Assembly: GCA_049688015.1 (NCBI GenBank)
Contig: JBAVJZ010000146.1
Span: forward strand, 1-19,418
Length of the DNA stretch: 19,418 bases
Direction: 5' to 3'
Source: CSP1-8 sp049688015
Lineage (GTDB): Bacteria > Desulfobacterota > Deferrimicrobia > Deferrimicrobiales > Deferrimicrobiaceae
The notes beneath the pieces were generated by a model. It saw nothing but the letters and a program-made list of their open reading frames with translations, did no database searches and was not told where the DNA came from. Positions 7,889-14,610 of this stretch are shown here, piece after piece (the first letter of the stretch is position 1; each line of letters opens with the position of its first letter). Position numbers and translations under genes: made by a program.

Positions 7889-8647
7889 TCATTGCCAAAG
7901 GATCAGCGTCCCGACGAGGAAAAGCAGGACGAGAACTTCCGAAGGCGACACCGCCTTCCGGAAAAAAACCGTGAACAGATGAACCGCCAGGGCGGCAACG
8001 AGAAATACCCCCAGTTCCAGCCAGGCTCCGCCGAACAGGTGCGCCGTCTGACTGGCCACCACCCCGCCATACGCTCCACTCAGGATGGCGGCGATCATCT
8101 TCCTGTCCTCCGTTTTCCCGGTGAATCCCGCTTCCTTCAGGAACCGTACCGCGCTCTCCTCGCCTTCCATGCCAGCGGCGAACCCCCGGAATCGCAGGGT
8201 CATATGGGAACTGTTGTAAAGAAACAGGAGCATCGCGATTCCCAGGAGAGGATGGACGAATGCCAGTATCGCGCCCGCCACGGAGGCCATCGGCTTCAGC
8301 GCCCCCCAGAAGTACGAGTCCCCGATCGCCCCGAGCGAACCCATCATCCCCACCTTGAACGTCCCCACCGCCCTCGGATCCACCGTCCCCTCCGCCACGC
8401 GCTCCTCGAGCCGGATCGTCGAGCCCAGGATCACCGCCGCCATCGCCGGATGCGTGTTGAAGAACTCGAGGTGGCGCTTCAGCGCCCGGGAAAACTCCTC
8501 CGGCCGGCCTTCGTAGCGGTGGCGGAGCGCAGGAAGGATGCTGTAGGCAAACCCCACATTCTGCATTCCCTCGTAGTTCCAGCAGGCCTGCAGGAGGAAC
8601 TGGCGGAACCAGACCTTCCGGCGGACATGCTGCGGGATCCCGCTCAT
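7889..8647 (-). CDS. PTS mannose/fructose/sorbose-family EIID membrane component
   Basis: EIID and EIIC together form the membrane translocator of mannose-family PTS. The 252-aa product fits the EIID family: an N-terminal amphipathic part with Q-A-C-W-N-Y-E-G-M-Q-N-V-G-F-A-Y, a G-S-L-G-A-I-G-D-S-Y-F-W-G segment (103-115) typical of EIID, the Y-N-S-S-H-M-T-L-R-F-R-G-F motif (144-156), and hydrophobic helices at about 120-143, 187-210 and 214-252. The ATG shares its A with the EIIC stop (TGATG), and the gene ends where the HPr upstream alternative start lies. The transported sugar cannot be read from the sequence. Family assignment is firm; naming after manZ would imply mannose and is avoided. 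Confidence 0.88.
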   Translation of the reverse strand: MSGIPQHVRRKVWFRQFLLQACWNYEGMQNVGFAYSILPALRHRYEGRPEEFSRALKRHLEFFNTHPAMAAVILGSTIRLEERVAEGTVDPRAVGTFKVGMMGSLGAIGDSYFWGALKPMASVAGAILAFVHPLLGIAMLLFLYNSSHMTLRFRGFAAGMEGEESAVRFLKEAGFTGKTEDRKMIAAILSGAYGGVVASQTAHLFGGAWLELGVFLVAALAVHLFTVFFRKAVSPSEVLVLLFLVGTLILWQ

Positions 8648-9345
8648 CAGCCCAGCCACCGGAAAAAGAAGATCGCGGCAAAAACACACCCCATCGTCAG
8701 ATAAAACACGGGCGAGGTCCGGTCCGTCCTGCTGCAGGAAAAGACCGCCGCCGCCCCGAGGAGAGGGATCGTGGGCAGGAGGACGCTGAACTGGAAGTGG
8801 CTCTCCGGACCGAACCGGGTAAGGAGGGATCTCGCCGCGAACACTCCGAGACCGGAAAACAGGAGTGTGAGCGCCATGCCGATAACCCCGAAGAGGACGA
8901 AACCGGCCATCAGGCCGTTCTCCACCGCCAGAAAATCCCCCCCCTCCACCCGTTCGACGATCAGATGCGCGATTCGTCCGTTTACCCTTCGTACGAGGCG
9001 ATCCGCGTACTTCCCGAGTTCGGCGCATCCCACGGACAGCAGGAGGATCGCGGTGAAACTCCCCGGATCGAGCCCGATCGAGGAAGATGCCGTGGCCGCG
9101 GCCGCCCCGCCGAAGATCGCAGCACCGGTGTCATCCGGGGGTATCGAAGCCCCGACGGGGAGGCGCACGATGTAGAGAAGCTCCAGCACCGCCCCCACCT
9201 GCGCCCCCGCCGTGATGTTTCCGAAAATCGCCCCCGTGACGGAGGCCACGACGAGGGGCCGGTGCAGCATCACCTGGAACGCGGCGGTCCGGTCGAGATA
9301 GCAGATCCCCCCCCACGCGGCGGCCAGCAGGAAACTCCACACCAT
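8647..9345 (-). CDS. PTS mannose/fructose/sorbose-family EIIC membrane component
   Basis: This is the substrate-channel subunit of the mannose-family permease. The 232-aa protein is shorter than ManY-type EIIC (about 260 aa). It begins M-V-W-S-F-L-L-A-A-A-W-G-G and shows many hydrophobic stretches. The conserved loop Q-V-G-A-V-L-E-L-L-Y-I (78-88) followed by V-G-A-S-I-P-P-D is characteristic of EIIC. The start is the ATG at 9345, 5 nt after the EIIB stop, with an AGG about 8 nt upstream; the open frame extends further up, but that part overlaps EIIB and is Arg/Pro-rich out-of-frame sequence. The C-terminal half is less typical than the N-terminal half, so substrate inference from family is unsafe. 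Confidence 0.85.
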   Translation of the reverse strand: MVWSFLLAAAWGGICYLDRTAAFQVMLHRPLVVASVTGAIFGNITAGAQVGAVLELLYIVRLPVGASIPPDDTGAAIFGGAAAATASSSIGLDPGSFTAILLLSVGCAELGKYADRLVRRVNGRIAHLIVERVEGGDFLAVENGLMAGFVLFGVIGMALTLLFSGLGVFAARSLLTRFGPESHFQFSVLLPTIPLLGAAAVFSCSRTDRTSPVFYLTMGCVFAAIFFFRWLG

Positions 9346-9350
9346 CGCCG

Positions 9351-9824
9351 TTACCTGTCGGGGCCGAACGAAGTGCCGGCTTCGAACGGGGTCGCCTTGA
9401 CGGTTACGGCCACCCCCTGGTGGGAAAGGCAATGAACGGCCTCGAAGTCCTCCCGGGAGAAATACACCGAGGGGGCGATCTCCACCTTCCCCTCCGCGTA
9501 ATGGAGGTTGCCGATATTCAGGGTGGAAAAACGGACACCGCGATGGAACATGTCGAGAGCTTCGCCGAATGTCGCGCAGAGAAGAATCGCCTTCTCTCCC
9601 AACCGGTTGATCTCGGAAAGGACGGTCCCGACCTCTTCCACACGGCAGAAGACGGTGTGGATGTCCTGCGGCACGGCGATCTCCATGACCGACCTCAGCA
9701 TCGTGTTACCGACGAGATCGTCGTTGGCCACGACGAGACAGTTAGCCCCCGTGTGGGGGACCCAGGTCTCCACCACCTGTCCGTGGATCAGCCGGCAGTC
9801 TACCCGCACCAGAACGAGGGACAT
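9351..9824 (-). CDS. PTS mannose/fructose/sorbose-family EIIB component
   Basis: EIIB accepts phosphate from EIIA and phosphorylates the incoming sugar at the cytoplasmic face. The 157-aa length is normal for this family (about 160). The N-terminus carries V-R-V-D-C-R-L-I-H-G-Q-V, with the phosphorylated His at position 14. Most family members have Asp-Asp-Arg at the D-C-R position, so a Cys replaces the second Asp four residues before the active His. The segment V-V-A-N-D-D-L-V-G-N and the H-Y-A-E-G-K region also fit EIIB. It lies 5 nt after the EIIA stop and 5 nt before EIIC, consistent with equal co-translation of a multisubunit permease. Confidence 0.92.
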   Translation of the reverse strand: MSLVLVRVDCRLIHGQVVETWVPHTGANCLVVANDDLVGNTMLRSVMEIAVPQDIHTVFCRVEEVGTVLSEINRLGEKAILLCATFGEALDMFHRGVRFSTLNIGNLHYAEGKVEIAPSVYFSREDFEAVHCLSHQGVAVTVKATPFEAGTSFGPDR

Positions 9825-9829
9825 CGCGT

Positions 9830-10240
9830 CTATTTTTCCGCCTTTTTCTTGAGCATATCGCCCGGTATCGTGATGTTCCGTTGGCCGTATTCGAGAAGGT
9901 GCTTCGCCAGCTCGGGGAGGGGCATCGACGGCCGCGCCATCGGAAGCTTCACCATCATCGGCAGGTTTACGCCCGTCACCACTTCCACCTGATGGGTCGC
10001 GAGAAACGACAGTCCGATATTGGAGGGTGTGCCGCCGAACATGTCGATGAGGAGGAGAACGCCCTTTCCCGCATCGACCGTCCGGATAGCCGCTTCCACC
10101 GCCGTGTGGATCTCCTCCATCCCCATTTTCGGGTGGATGTCCACCGTCACGATGTTTTCGATCTTCCCGACGATGATTTCCGCGGCGCGCAGGATCTCGG
10201 AAGCAAGCTGTCCATGGGAAACAAGAACGACGCCGATCAT
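9830..10240 (-). CDS. PTS mannose/fructose/sorbose-family EIIA component
   Basis: EIIA takes phosphate from HPr and passes it to EIIB. The 136-aa protein is a stand-alone EIIA domain. V-L-V-S-H-G-Q-L-A places the active His at residue 9, and L-L-L-I-D-M-F-G-G-T-P-S-N (62-74) is the second family signature. The C-terminal ~15 residues are Lys-rich (K-K-K-A-E-K). The ATG overlaps the rapZ stop as ATGA, and CAGGAG lies about 7 nt upstream inside rapZ, so coupling to rapZ is expected. In several deltaproteobacteria the equivalent EIIA is thought to be purely regulatory; here EIIB, EIIC and EIID follow directly, suggesting it serves transport as well. Confidence 0.93.
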   Translation of the reverse strand: MIGVVLVSHGQLASEILRAAEIIVGKIENIVTVDIHPKMGMEEIHTAVEAAIRTVDAGKGVLLLIDMFGGTPSNIGLSFLATHQVEVVTGVNLPMMVKLPMARPSMPLPELAKHLLEYGQRNITIPGDMLKKKAEK

Positions 10241-11136
10241 AGGGGTCTCCTGAAATGGGGAGATGACCTGCCGATGTCGCGATGAACCACGATGGGAGCC
10301 ACCGGCCTGGCGAGAAAGCGCTTCACCTCCTCCGCCACGACCACCGAGCGATGTCTCCCCCCCGTGCATCCCACGCCAAGGGTGAAATAGGCCTTCCCTT
10401 CCTTTGTATAAAGGGGGAGGAGGAATTGCAAGAAAGAGGTCAGTTTGCCGAAAAATGTCCGGGCGAACCGGCTCTTCATGACGTAATTCCGGACCTTGGG
10501 GTCCAGCCCGGTCAATTGCTTCAGCGCGGAGACGAAATTGGGGTTGGACAGGAACCGCACGTCCACCACCATGTCGGCCTCGAGGGGAATCCCGTACTTG
10601 TATCCGAAGGATATGATGCCCACCTGGAGGCCCGACTTCTCGCTCGGTCGAAACATCCGGACGATGGTGTCCCGCAGCTGGTGGACCGTGTACTGGGAGG
10701 TATTGAGGACCGTGTCGGCCATCTCCCGGAGGGGGGAGAGCATCTCCCGTTCCCTTCGGATCGCCTCCTTCGCCCCGCCCCGCGCGGCAAGCGGGTGCTT
10801 TCTCCTCGTCTCGCTGAACCTGCAGAGAAGGACGTCGTCCCCTGCGTCGAGAAACAGGACCTGGACGTCGTGCCGCCCGCGCCGCAGCTCCTCGATGACC
10901 CGCGAAAAATCGGGCAGGAATTCCCGTCCCCGCACGTCCGCCACGAGCGCGATCCGGGCCGTGTCGTCCCGTGCTTCGGAGACGAGGTCCACGATCTTGG
11001 GGAGCAGCACCGGCGGAAGGTTGTCGACGCAGAAATAGCCCAGATCCTCGAACACCTTTATCACCGTGCTCTTCCCCGATCCGGACAATCCGGTCACCAC
11101 GACGATGCGAGCGCGGGTCTTGCGGTGCGCCGTCAT
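10237..11136 (-). CDS. rapZ: RapZ / YvcJ-family nucleotide-binding protein (RNase adapter homologue)
   Basis: In E. coli RapZ binds nucleotides and GlcN6P and delivers the small RNA GlmZ to RNase E; in other phyla the family's role is less clear. The 299-aa product has the P-loop G-L-S-G-S-G-K-S-T (16-24), a G-Y-F-C-V-D-N-L-P motif just after it, V-L-F-L-D-A (93-98), F-G-Y-K-Y-G-I-P (178-185) and the C-terminal signature G-C-T-G-G-R-H-R-S (256-264). The C-terminus ends in an Arg/His-rich tail. The ATG at 11136 overlaps the hprK stop as ATGA; the frame is open further upstream but only across hprK. The position between hprK and the PTS EIIA gene implies a link to PTS state. No GlmZ-like RNA is visible here. 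Confidence 0.93.
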   Translation of the reverse strand: MTAHRKTRARIVVVTGLSGSGKSTVIKVFEDLGYFCVDNLPPVLLPKIVDLVSEARDDTARIALVADVRGREFLPDFSRVIEELRRGRHDVQVLFLDAGDDVLLCRFSETRRKHPLAARGGAKEAIRREREMLSPLREMADTVLNTSQYTVHQLRDTIVRMFRPSEKSGLQVGIISFGYKYGIPLEADMVVDVRFLSNPNFVSALKQLTGLDPKVRNYVMKSRFARTFFGKLTSFLQFLLPLYTKEGKAYFTLGVGCTGGRHRSVVVAEEVKRFLARPVAPIVVHRDIGRSSPHFRRPL

Positions 11137-12071
11137 TCCGGCTCGCCCCCTCCCGCCCGCTTCCCCTGGCGCTCCACAAGATCCGCAGCGGAGAAGACGC
11201 CCCGTCTCTTCAGCAGATAGTTCCGGACCGCCACTTCCACGATCGTGGCGAGGTTTCGGCCGGGGGAGACGGGGATAAGGCACGTCGGCAGGCTCACCCC
11301 GAGGAGATCCGTGCGCAGGTCCTCGATACCGAGGCGGTCATATTCCTTTCCGGCGGCCCATTCCTCGATCTGGATGACCATTTCCACCTGCTTCCGGTCC
11401 ACGACCGCCGTGGGGCCGAACAGGTCCCGGATATTGATGATCCCGAGGCCGCGAATCTCCATGTGGTACCTGGTCATGTCCTCCCCGGTCCCCAGGATGG
11501 TCTCCGGCCCCCGTTTCTCCAGGTGGATGACGTCATCGGATACGAACCGGTGGCCCCGGAGAACGAGGTCCAGCGCGCACTCGCTCTTTCCGACTCCGCC
11601 CTTCCCCAGGAGGGCAACTCCCACCCCGAGGATTTCCATCAGTACCCCGTGCATCGTAGCGGCCCCGGTGAACATCCGCTCGAGGCCCCGCAGCACCTCG
11701 TGTATGAGATCCGAGGTGGTGAGATCGGAAACGAGCAGCGGAATCCCCCGGCGCTCGGCCGTCTCCACCAGCGGAGCGGGAAGGGGAAGCGAAGCTCCCG
11801 CGATGGCGCACGACATCGGCCGGGAGAAAAAGAGATCGGCGATCCGGGCCTGCCGGTCGGGGGGCTGGTTCCGGAAATAGGTGACCTCGGTCTCCCCCAG
11901 AATCTGGATCCTTCCCGGGTGTATCGAGTCGACCTCTCCCGTGATCCCGAGCCCGGCCTTCTGCACTCTTCTGTCGGTGATCTCGCGGGACAGGCCGGTC
12001 GCCCCCGACGTCAGCCGCAGACGGAGGGGATCGGCACAGGACTTGAGGAAACGGCCTACCGTAACCGGCAT
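11133..12071 (-). CDS. hprK: HPr kinase/phosphorylase (HprK/P)
   Basis: HprK/P phosphorylates and dephosphorylates a serine on HPr, tuning the PTS relay. The 312-aa length is standard. The C-terminal catalytic domain shows M-H-G-V-L (His141), the P-loop G-K-G-G-V-G-K-S (156-163), S-D-D (178-180), the HprK signature E-I-R-G-L-G-I-I-N-I (205-214), K-E-Y-D-R-L-G (242-248) and P-V-S-P-G-R-N-L (267-274). The P-loop departs from the usual G-D-S-G-I/V-G-K-S by Lys-Gly replacing Asp-Ser. Its target Ser52 is present in the HPr encoded downstream. AAAGGAGG lies 8 nt before the ATG. It follows ptsN by 31 nt and overlaps rapZ by 4 nt. Confidence 0.94.
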   Translation of the reverse strand: MPVTVGRFLKSCADPLRLRLTSGATGLSREITDRRVQKAGLGITGEVDSIHPGRIQILGETEVTYFRNQPPDRQARIADLFFSRPMSCAIAGASLPLPAPLVETAERRGIPLLVSDLTTSDLIHEVLRGLERMFTGAATMHGVLMEILGVGVALLGKGGVGKSECALDLVLRGHRFVSDDVIHLEKRGPETILGTGEDMTRYHMEIRGLGIINIRDLFGPTAVVDRKQVEMVIQIEEWAAGKEYDRLGIEDLRTDLLGVSLPTCLIPVSPGRNLATIVEVAVRNYLLKRRGVFSAADLVERQGKRAGGGEPE

Positions 12072-12102
12072 GTCATGTGCCTCCTTTGCCGGAGCGGCCT
12101 CT

Positions 12103-12564
12103 TTAGGAACCGGCGTCTTCCTCGCTGAGGATCTTTCGCAGTTCGTCGACGCCTGCCGCCTCGAGGAGCGACCGCCGGAACCGCTCGTCCTTGAGCAGAC
12201 GAGAAATGCGTGCGAGCGCCTTCAGGTGCATCCCGGCCGAATTTTCGGGGGCCATGATCAGGAAGAACAGATGGGCCGGCTTGCCGTCCAGGGAGTGGAA
12301 CTGGACGCCGTTGCGGCTCCTGCCGAACGCGGCGACCAGGCGCTCGATCCCGGCCACCTTGCCGTGCGGAATGGCCACCCCGTCCCCGATGCCCGTGCTC
12401 CCCAGGCTTTCCCTTTCCATCAGGATGGCAGCCAGGGATTCCACCGACAGCTTCGGAACGGACTTCGCAATCACCTCGGAAAGTTCCCGGAGGACGCCTT
12501 CCTTCGTGTCCGCCCGAAGATCGTCCAGTATCGCCTCGGGAGGGACGATTTCCTGGATCTTCAT
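12103..12564 (-). CDS. ptsN: PTS IIA-Ntr regulatory protein (PtsN, EIIA fructose-like)
   Basis: PtsN is a regulatory phosphoacceptor that senses PTS state and in other proteobacteria affects potassium and nitrogen physiology. The 153-aa protein is a single EIIA-fructose/nitrogen domain. G-V-A-I-P-H-G-K-V (62-70) carries the active His67, preceded by R-E-S-L-G-S-T-G-I-G-D, which is strongly conserved in the family. It lies in the rpoN neighbourhood classic for ptsN. No dedicated EI-Ntr (GAF-fused) or NPr gene is seen, so its phosphate would come from the one HPr/EI pair in this gene run. The ATG overlaps the hpf stop as ATGA. Confidence 0.94.
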   Translation of the reverse strand: MKIQEIVPPEAILDDLRADTKEGVLRELSEVIAKSVPKLSVESLAAILMERESLGSTGIGDGVAIPHGKVAGIERLVAAFGRSRNGVQFHSLDGKPAHLFFLIMAPENSAGMHLKALARISRLLKDERFRRSLLEAAGVDELRKILSEEDAGS

Positions 12565-13100
12565 CGGGCCATGGGTTCCGTGAACCCGATGTTCCCGTCC
12601 TGCTGTCGGAATACGACGCTCGGCTGGTTGGTCTCCTGGTTGACGAACATGAACACGTCGACCTTCAGGATGTCGAGGTAGTGAGCCGCGTCCTCCACGC
12701 TCATCGGTTTCGGGATGAAGTTGTCGTGGCGTACGATGCGGGGGCCCGTCTCGCCCTCGGTGATCGTGAGGGAGGACCCGGAAACGCTCGGCTCCACGGA
12801 GAGACCCGTATTCTTGTCCTTTCGCTTCTCCCGGTACTTCTTCGTCTGACGCTCCACCTTGTCGCAGACCAGGTCGATGGCGGAATACAGGTTGTCGGTG
12901 GATTCGAACGCCTTGATCGTGATGCCTCGTGACGTCAAAAAGACCTCCGCTATGTGGCGGTATTTTTCCACGGAGAGCGTCACGTTCGCCTCGAAGGTAT
13001 CGTCCAGGATCTTCTGGATCTTTCCCAGCTTTTCGGAAACGTAGTCCTTGAGAGGCTGGCTCGGGTTGATGTGACGGAACGTCACGGAGATGTTGGTCAC
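12561..13100 (-). CDS. hpf: Long-form ribosome hibernation promoting factor (HPF)
   Basis: HPF binds the 30S subunit and shuts down translation in stationary phase; the long form dimerises 70S ribosomes into 100S by itself. The product is 179 aa, with the N-terminal S30AE fold (V-T-F-R-H to about residue 95, ending in a Lys/Arg-rich helix), a linker, and a C-terminal domain with F-I-P-K-P-M-S-V-E-D-A (128-138) through V-F-M-F-V-N-Q-E-T-N-Q. That C-terminal domain marks the long form, unlike the short E. coli HPF at the same rpoN locus. The GTG start at 13100 is preferred because AAAGGAGG sits 7 nt upstream and the next residues match the family N-terminus. The gene overlaps ptsN by 4 nt. Confidence 0.94.
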   Translation of the reverse strand: MTNISVTFRHINPSQPLKDYVSEKLGKIQKILDDTFEANVTLSVEKYRHIAEVFLTSRGITIKAFESTDNLYSAIDLVCDKVERQTKKYREKRKDKNTGLSVEPSVSGSSLTITEGETGPRIVRHDNFIPKPMSVEDAAHYLDILKVDVFMFVNQETNQPSVVFRQQDGNIGFTEPMAR

Positions 13101-13137
13101 GCGGTTTCCTCCTTTGCTCGATGCATTTCGCTTCTGC

Positions 13138-14595
13138 CTAGAACAGCTTCCTTCTCTTGGACGACGGCAGCACCCCCATCGCCTGGCGGTACTTGGTGAC
13201 CGTGCGGCGGGCAATCCGGATTCCCTGGTTGCGGAGGATCCGGACGAGGTCCTGGTCGCTCAACGGTTTCTCCTCCCTCTCCCCCTTGATGATCTCCAGG
13301 ATCACCTCCTTCACCGACTTGGACGCGATATTCTCCTCGCCCCCGTCCCGGTTCAGACCGGAATTAAAGAAAAACTTCAGCTCGAAGATCCCGTGGGGTG
13401 TGTACACGTACTTGTTGTTCGTCACCCGGGACACCGTCGATTCGTGCATGGAGATGTCTTCCGCGACATCCCGGAGCGTGAGGGGTTTCAGGCTCCTCGG
13501 CCCGTTCTCGAGAAATTCCCGCTGTATCCTCATGATGCTTTCCACGACCTTGTAGATGGTCCGCTGTCGCTGATGAATGCTCTTGATGAACCAGAGAGCG
13601 GAGTTGATTTTCTGCTTCAGGAATTCCTTGTCCTCCTTGCCGAGCCGGTCCCCTGCGGACAGGAGGTCCCGGTAGTACGAACTGAGCCGGAGGCGCGGCT
13701 GGCCGTCCTCGTTCAGCGTGATCACCCACTGGTCGTCCCTCTTGATCACGTAGGCGTCCGGGGTGATGTAGTGCACGTCGTCCCCCATAAACGCCCTGCC
13801 GGGTTTCGGCCACAGCGTCACCAGCTTCTGGAAGGCTTCCCGGACGACCTCCCGGGAGAGTTTGAGCCGTCTCACGACGCCGGCCACATCCCCGCGGGTG
13901 AAGAGATCGAAGTGCTCGGTGAGGATCCTCAAGGGGAGGGAGAATTCCTCGCCCTTCTCCCGGGCCTGGATCATCAGGCACTCCCGGAGGTCGCGGGCCC
14001 CCACCCCGGCGGGGTCGAGCGTCTGGATCTTCGCGATCGCCCGCTCCACATCCTCGAGCGGCTTCCCAAGGGCGCTTGCGGTCTCCTCGGCGGACACCTT
14101 CAAATATCCGTTCTCATCGATGTTGCCGATCAGGTAGGGGGCGATCTCGGCCACCGCATCGTCCGCAGAGGACAGGTTGATCTGCATTTCGAGGTATTCC
14201 GCGAGGGAAGGCTTCCGGGTAAGAAGGTTTTCGTAGTAGGGCCGGCCGTCCTCCTCCTCGCGATCACGCTCCCCGCGGGTTCCGGACGCCGTGGCGTTAT
14301 CCCCGAAATAGTAGTCCCAGTCGACGCGGTCGATCAGCTCCTTGGCTGCCGAAGCCTCGGAAGGCTCGGGACTGTCCGGCAAGGCTTCCGGGGGAGACGC
14401 CTCCATCGTCTCCTGTTGTTCTTCGGGGGACTCCTCTGCATCCTCCTCCAGGGCGGGATTCACCTCGAGCTCCTCCCGCACCGCCTGCTGCAGTTCCAGG
14501 CGCGACAATTGCAGGAGCTTGATTGCCTGCTGCAGCTGCGGGGTCATCACCAGCTGCTGGCTCAGTTTCAGGGACTGTCGTAGTTCCAAGGCCAT
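13138..14595 (-). CDS. rpoN: RNA polymerase sigma-54 factor (RpoN)
   Basis: RpoN directs RNA polymerase to -24/-12 promoters that need an AAA+ activator. The 485-aa protein has region I rich in Gln/Leu (1-50, beginning M-A-L-E-L-R-Q-S-L-K-L-S-Q-Q-L), an acidic region II (about 50-120), the core-binding region, a helix-turn-helix segment with S-M-H-E-S-T-V-S-R-V-T-N-N-K-Y-V and, near the C-terminus, the RpoN box A-R-R-T-V-T-K-Y-R-Q. The box differs at positions 6 and 10 from the textbook A-R-R-T-V-A-K-Y-R-E. The start lies 15 nt after lptB with only a weak ribosome binding site (GGAAAA). A promoter candidate inside lptB precedes it. hpf follows after 37 nt. Confidence 0.96.
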   Translation of the reverse strand: MALELRQSLKLSQQLVMTPQLQQAIKLLQLSRLELQQAVREELEVNPALEEDAEESPEEQQETMEASPPEALPDSPEPSEASAAKELIDRVDWDYYFGDNATASGTRGERDREEEDGRPYYENLLTRKPSLAEYLEMQINLSSADDAVAEIAPYLIGNIDENGYLKVSAEETASALGKPLEDVERAIAKIQTLDPAGVGARDLRECLMIQAREKGEEFSLPLRILTEHFDLFTRGDVAGVVRRLKLSREVVREAFQKLVTLWPKPGRAFMGDDVHYITPDAYVIKRDDQWVITLNEDGQPRLRLSSYYRDLLSAGDRLGKEDKEFLKQKINSALWFIKSIHQRQRTIYKVVESIMRIQREFLENGPRSLKPLTLRDVAEDISMHESTVSRVTNNKYVYTPHGIFELKFFFNSGLNRDGGEENIASKSVKEVILEIIKGEREEKPLSDQDLVRILRNQGIRIARRTVTKYRQAMGVLPSSKRRKLF

Positions 14596-14610
14596 GATTT
14601 TTCCGGCAAC

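Noticed and set aside
5878..7974. A long open plus-strand frame opposite ptsI and HPr
   Set aside because: It is the antisense shadow of ptsI; composition is low in ordinary hydrophobic patterning and no ribosome binding site or family motif is seen.
10391..10420. Small inverted repeat around CCTTT-GTAT-AAAGG in rapZ as a terminator
   Set aside because: The stem is short with wobble pairs, lies within coding sequence and has no following T run.
10405..10431. Possible promoter TTGCAA-N15-TATACA inside the 3' part of rapZ, facing the EIIA gene
   Set aside because: The 15-bp spacing is poor, both hexamers match only 4 of 6, and codon use there is not unusual. The EIIA gene is already coupled to rapZ.
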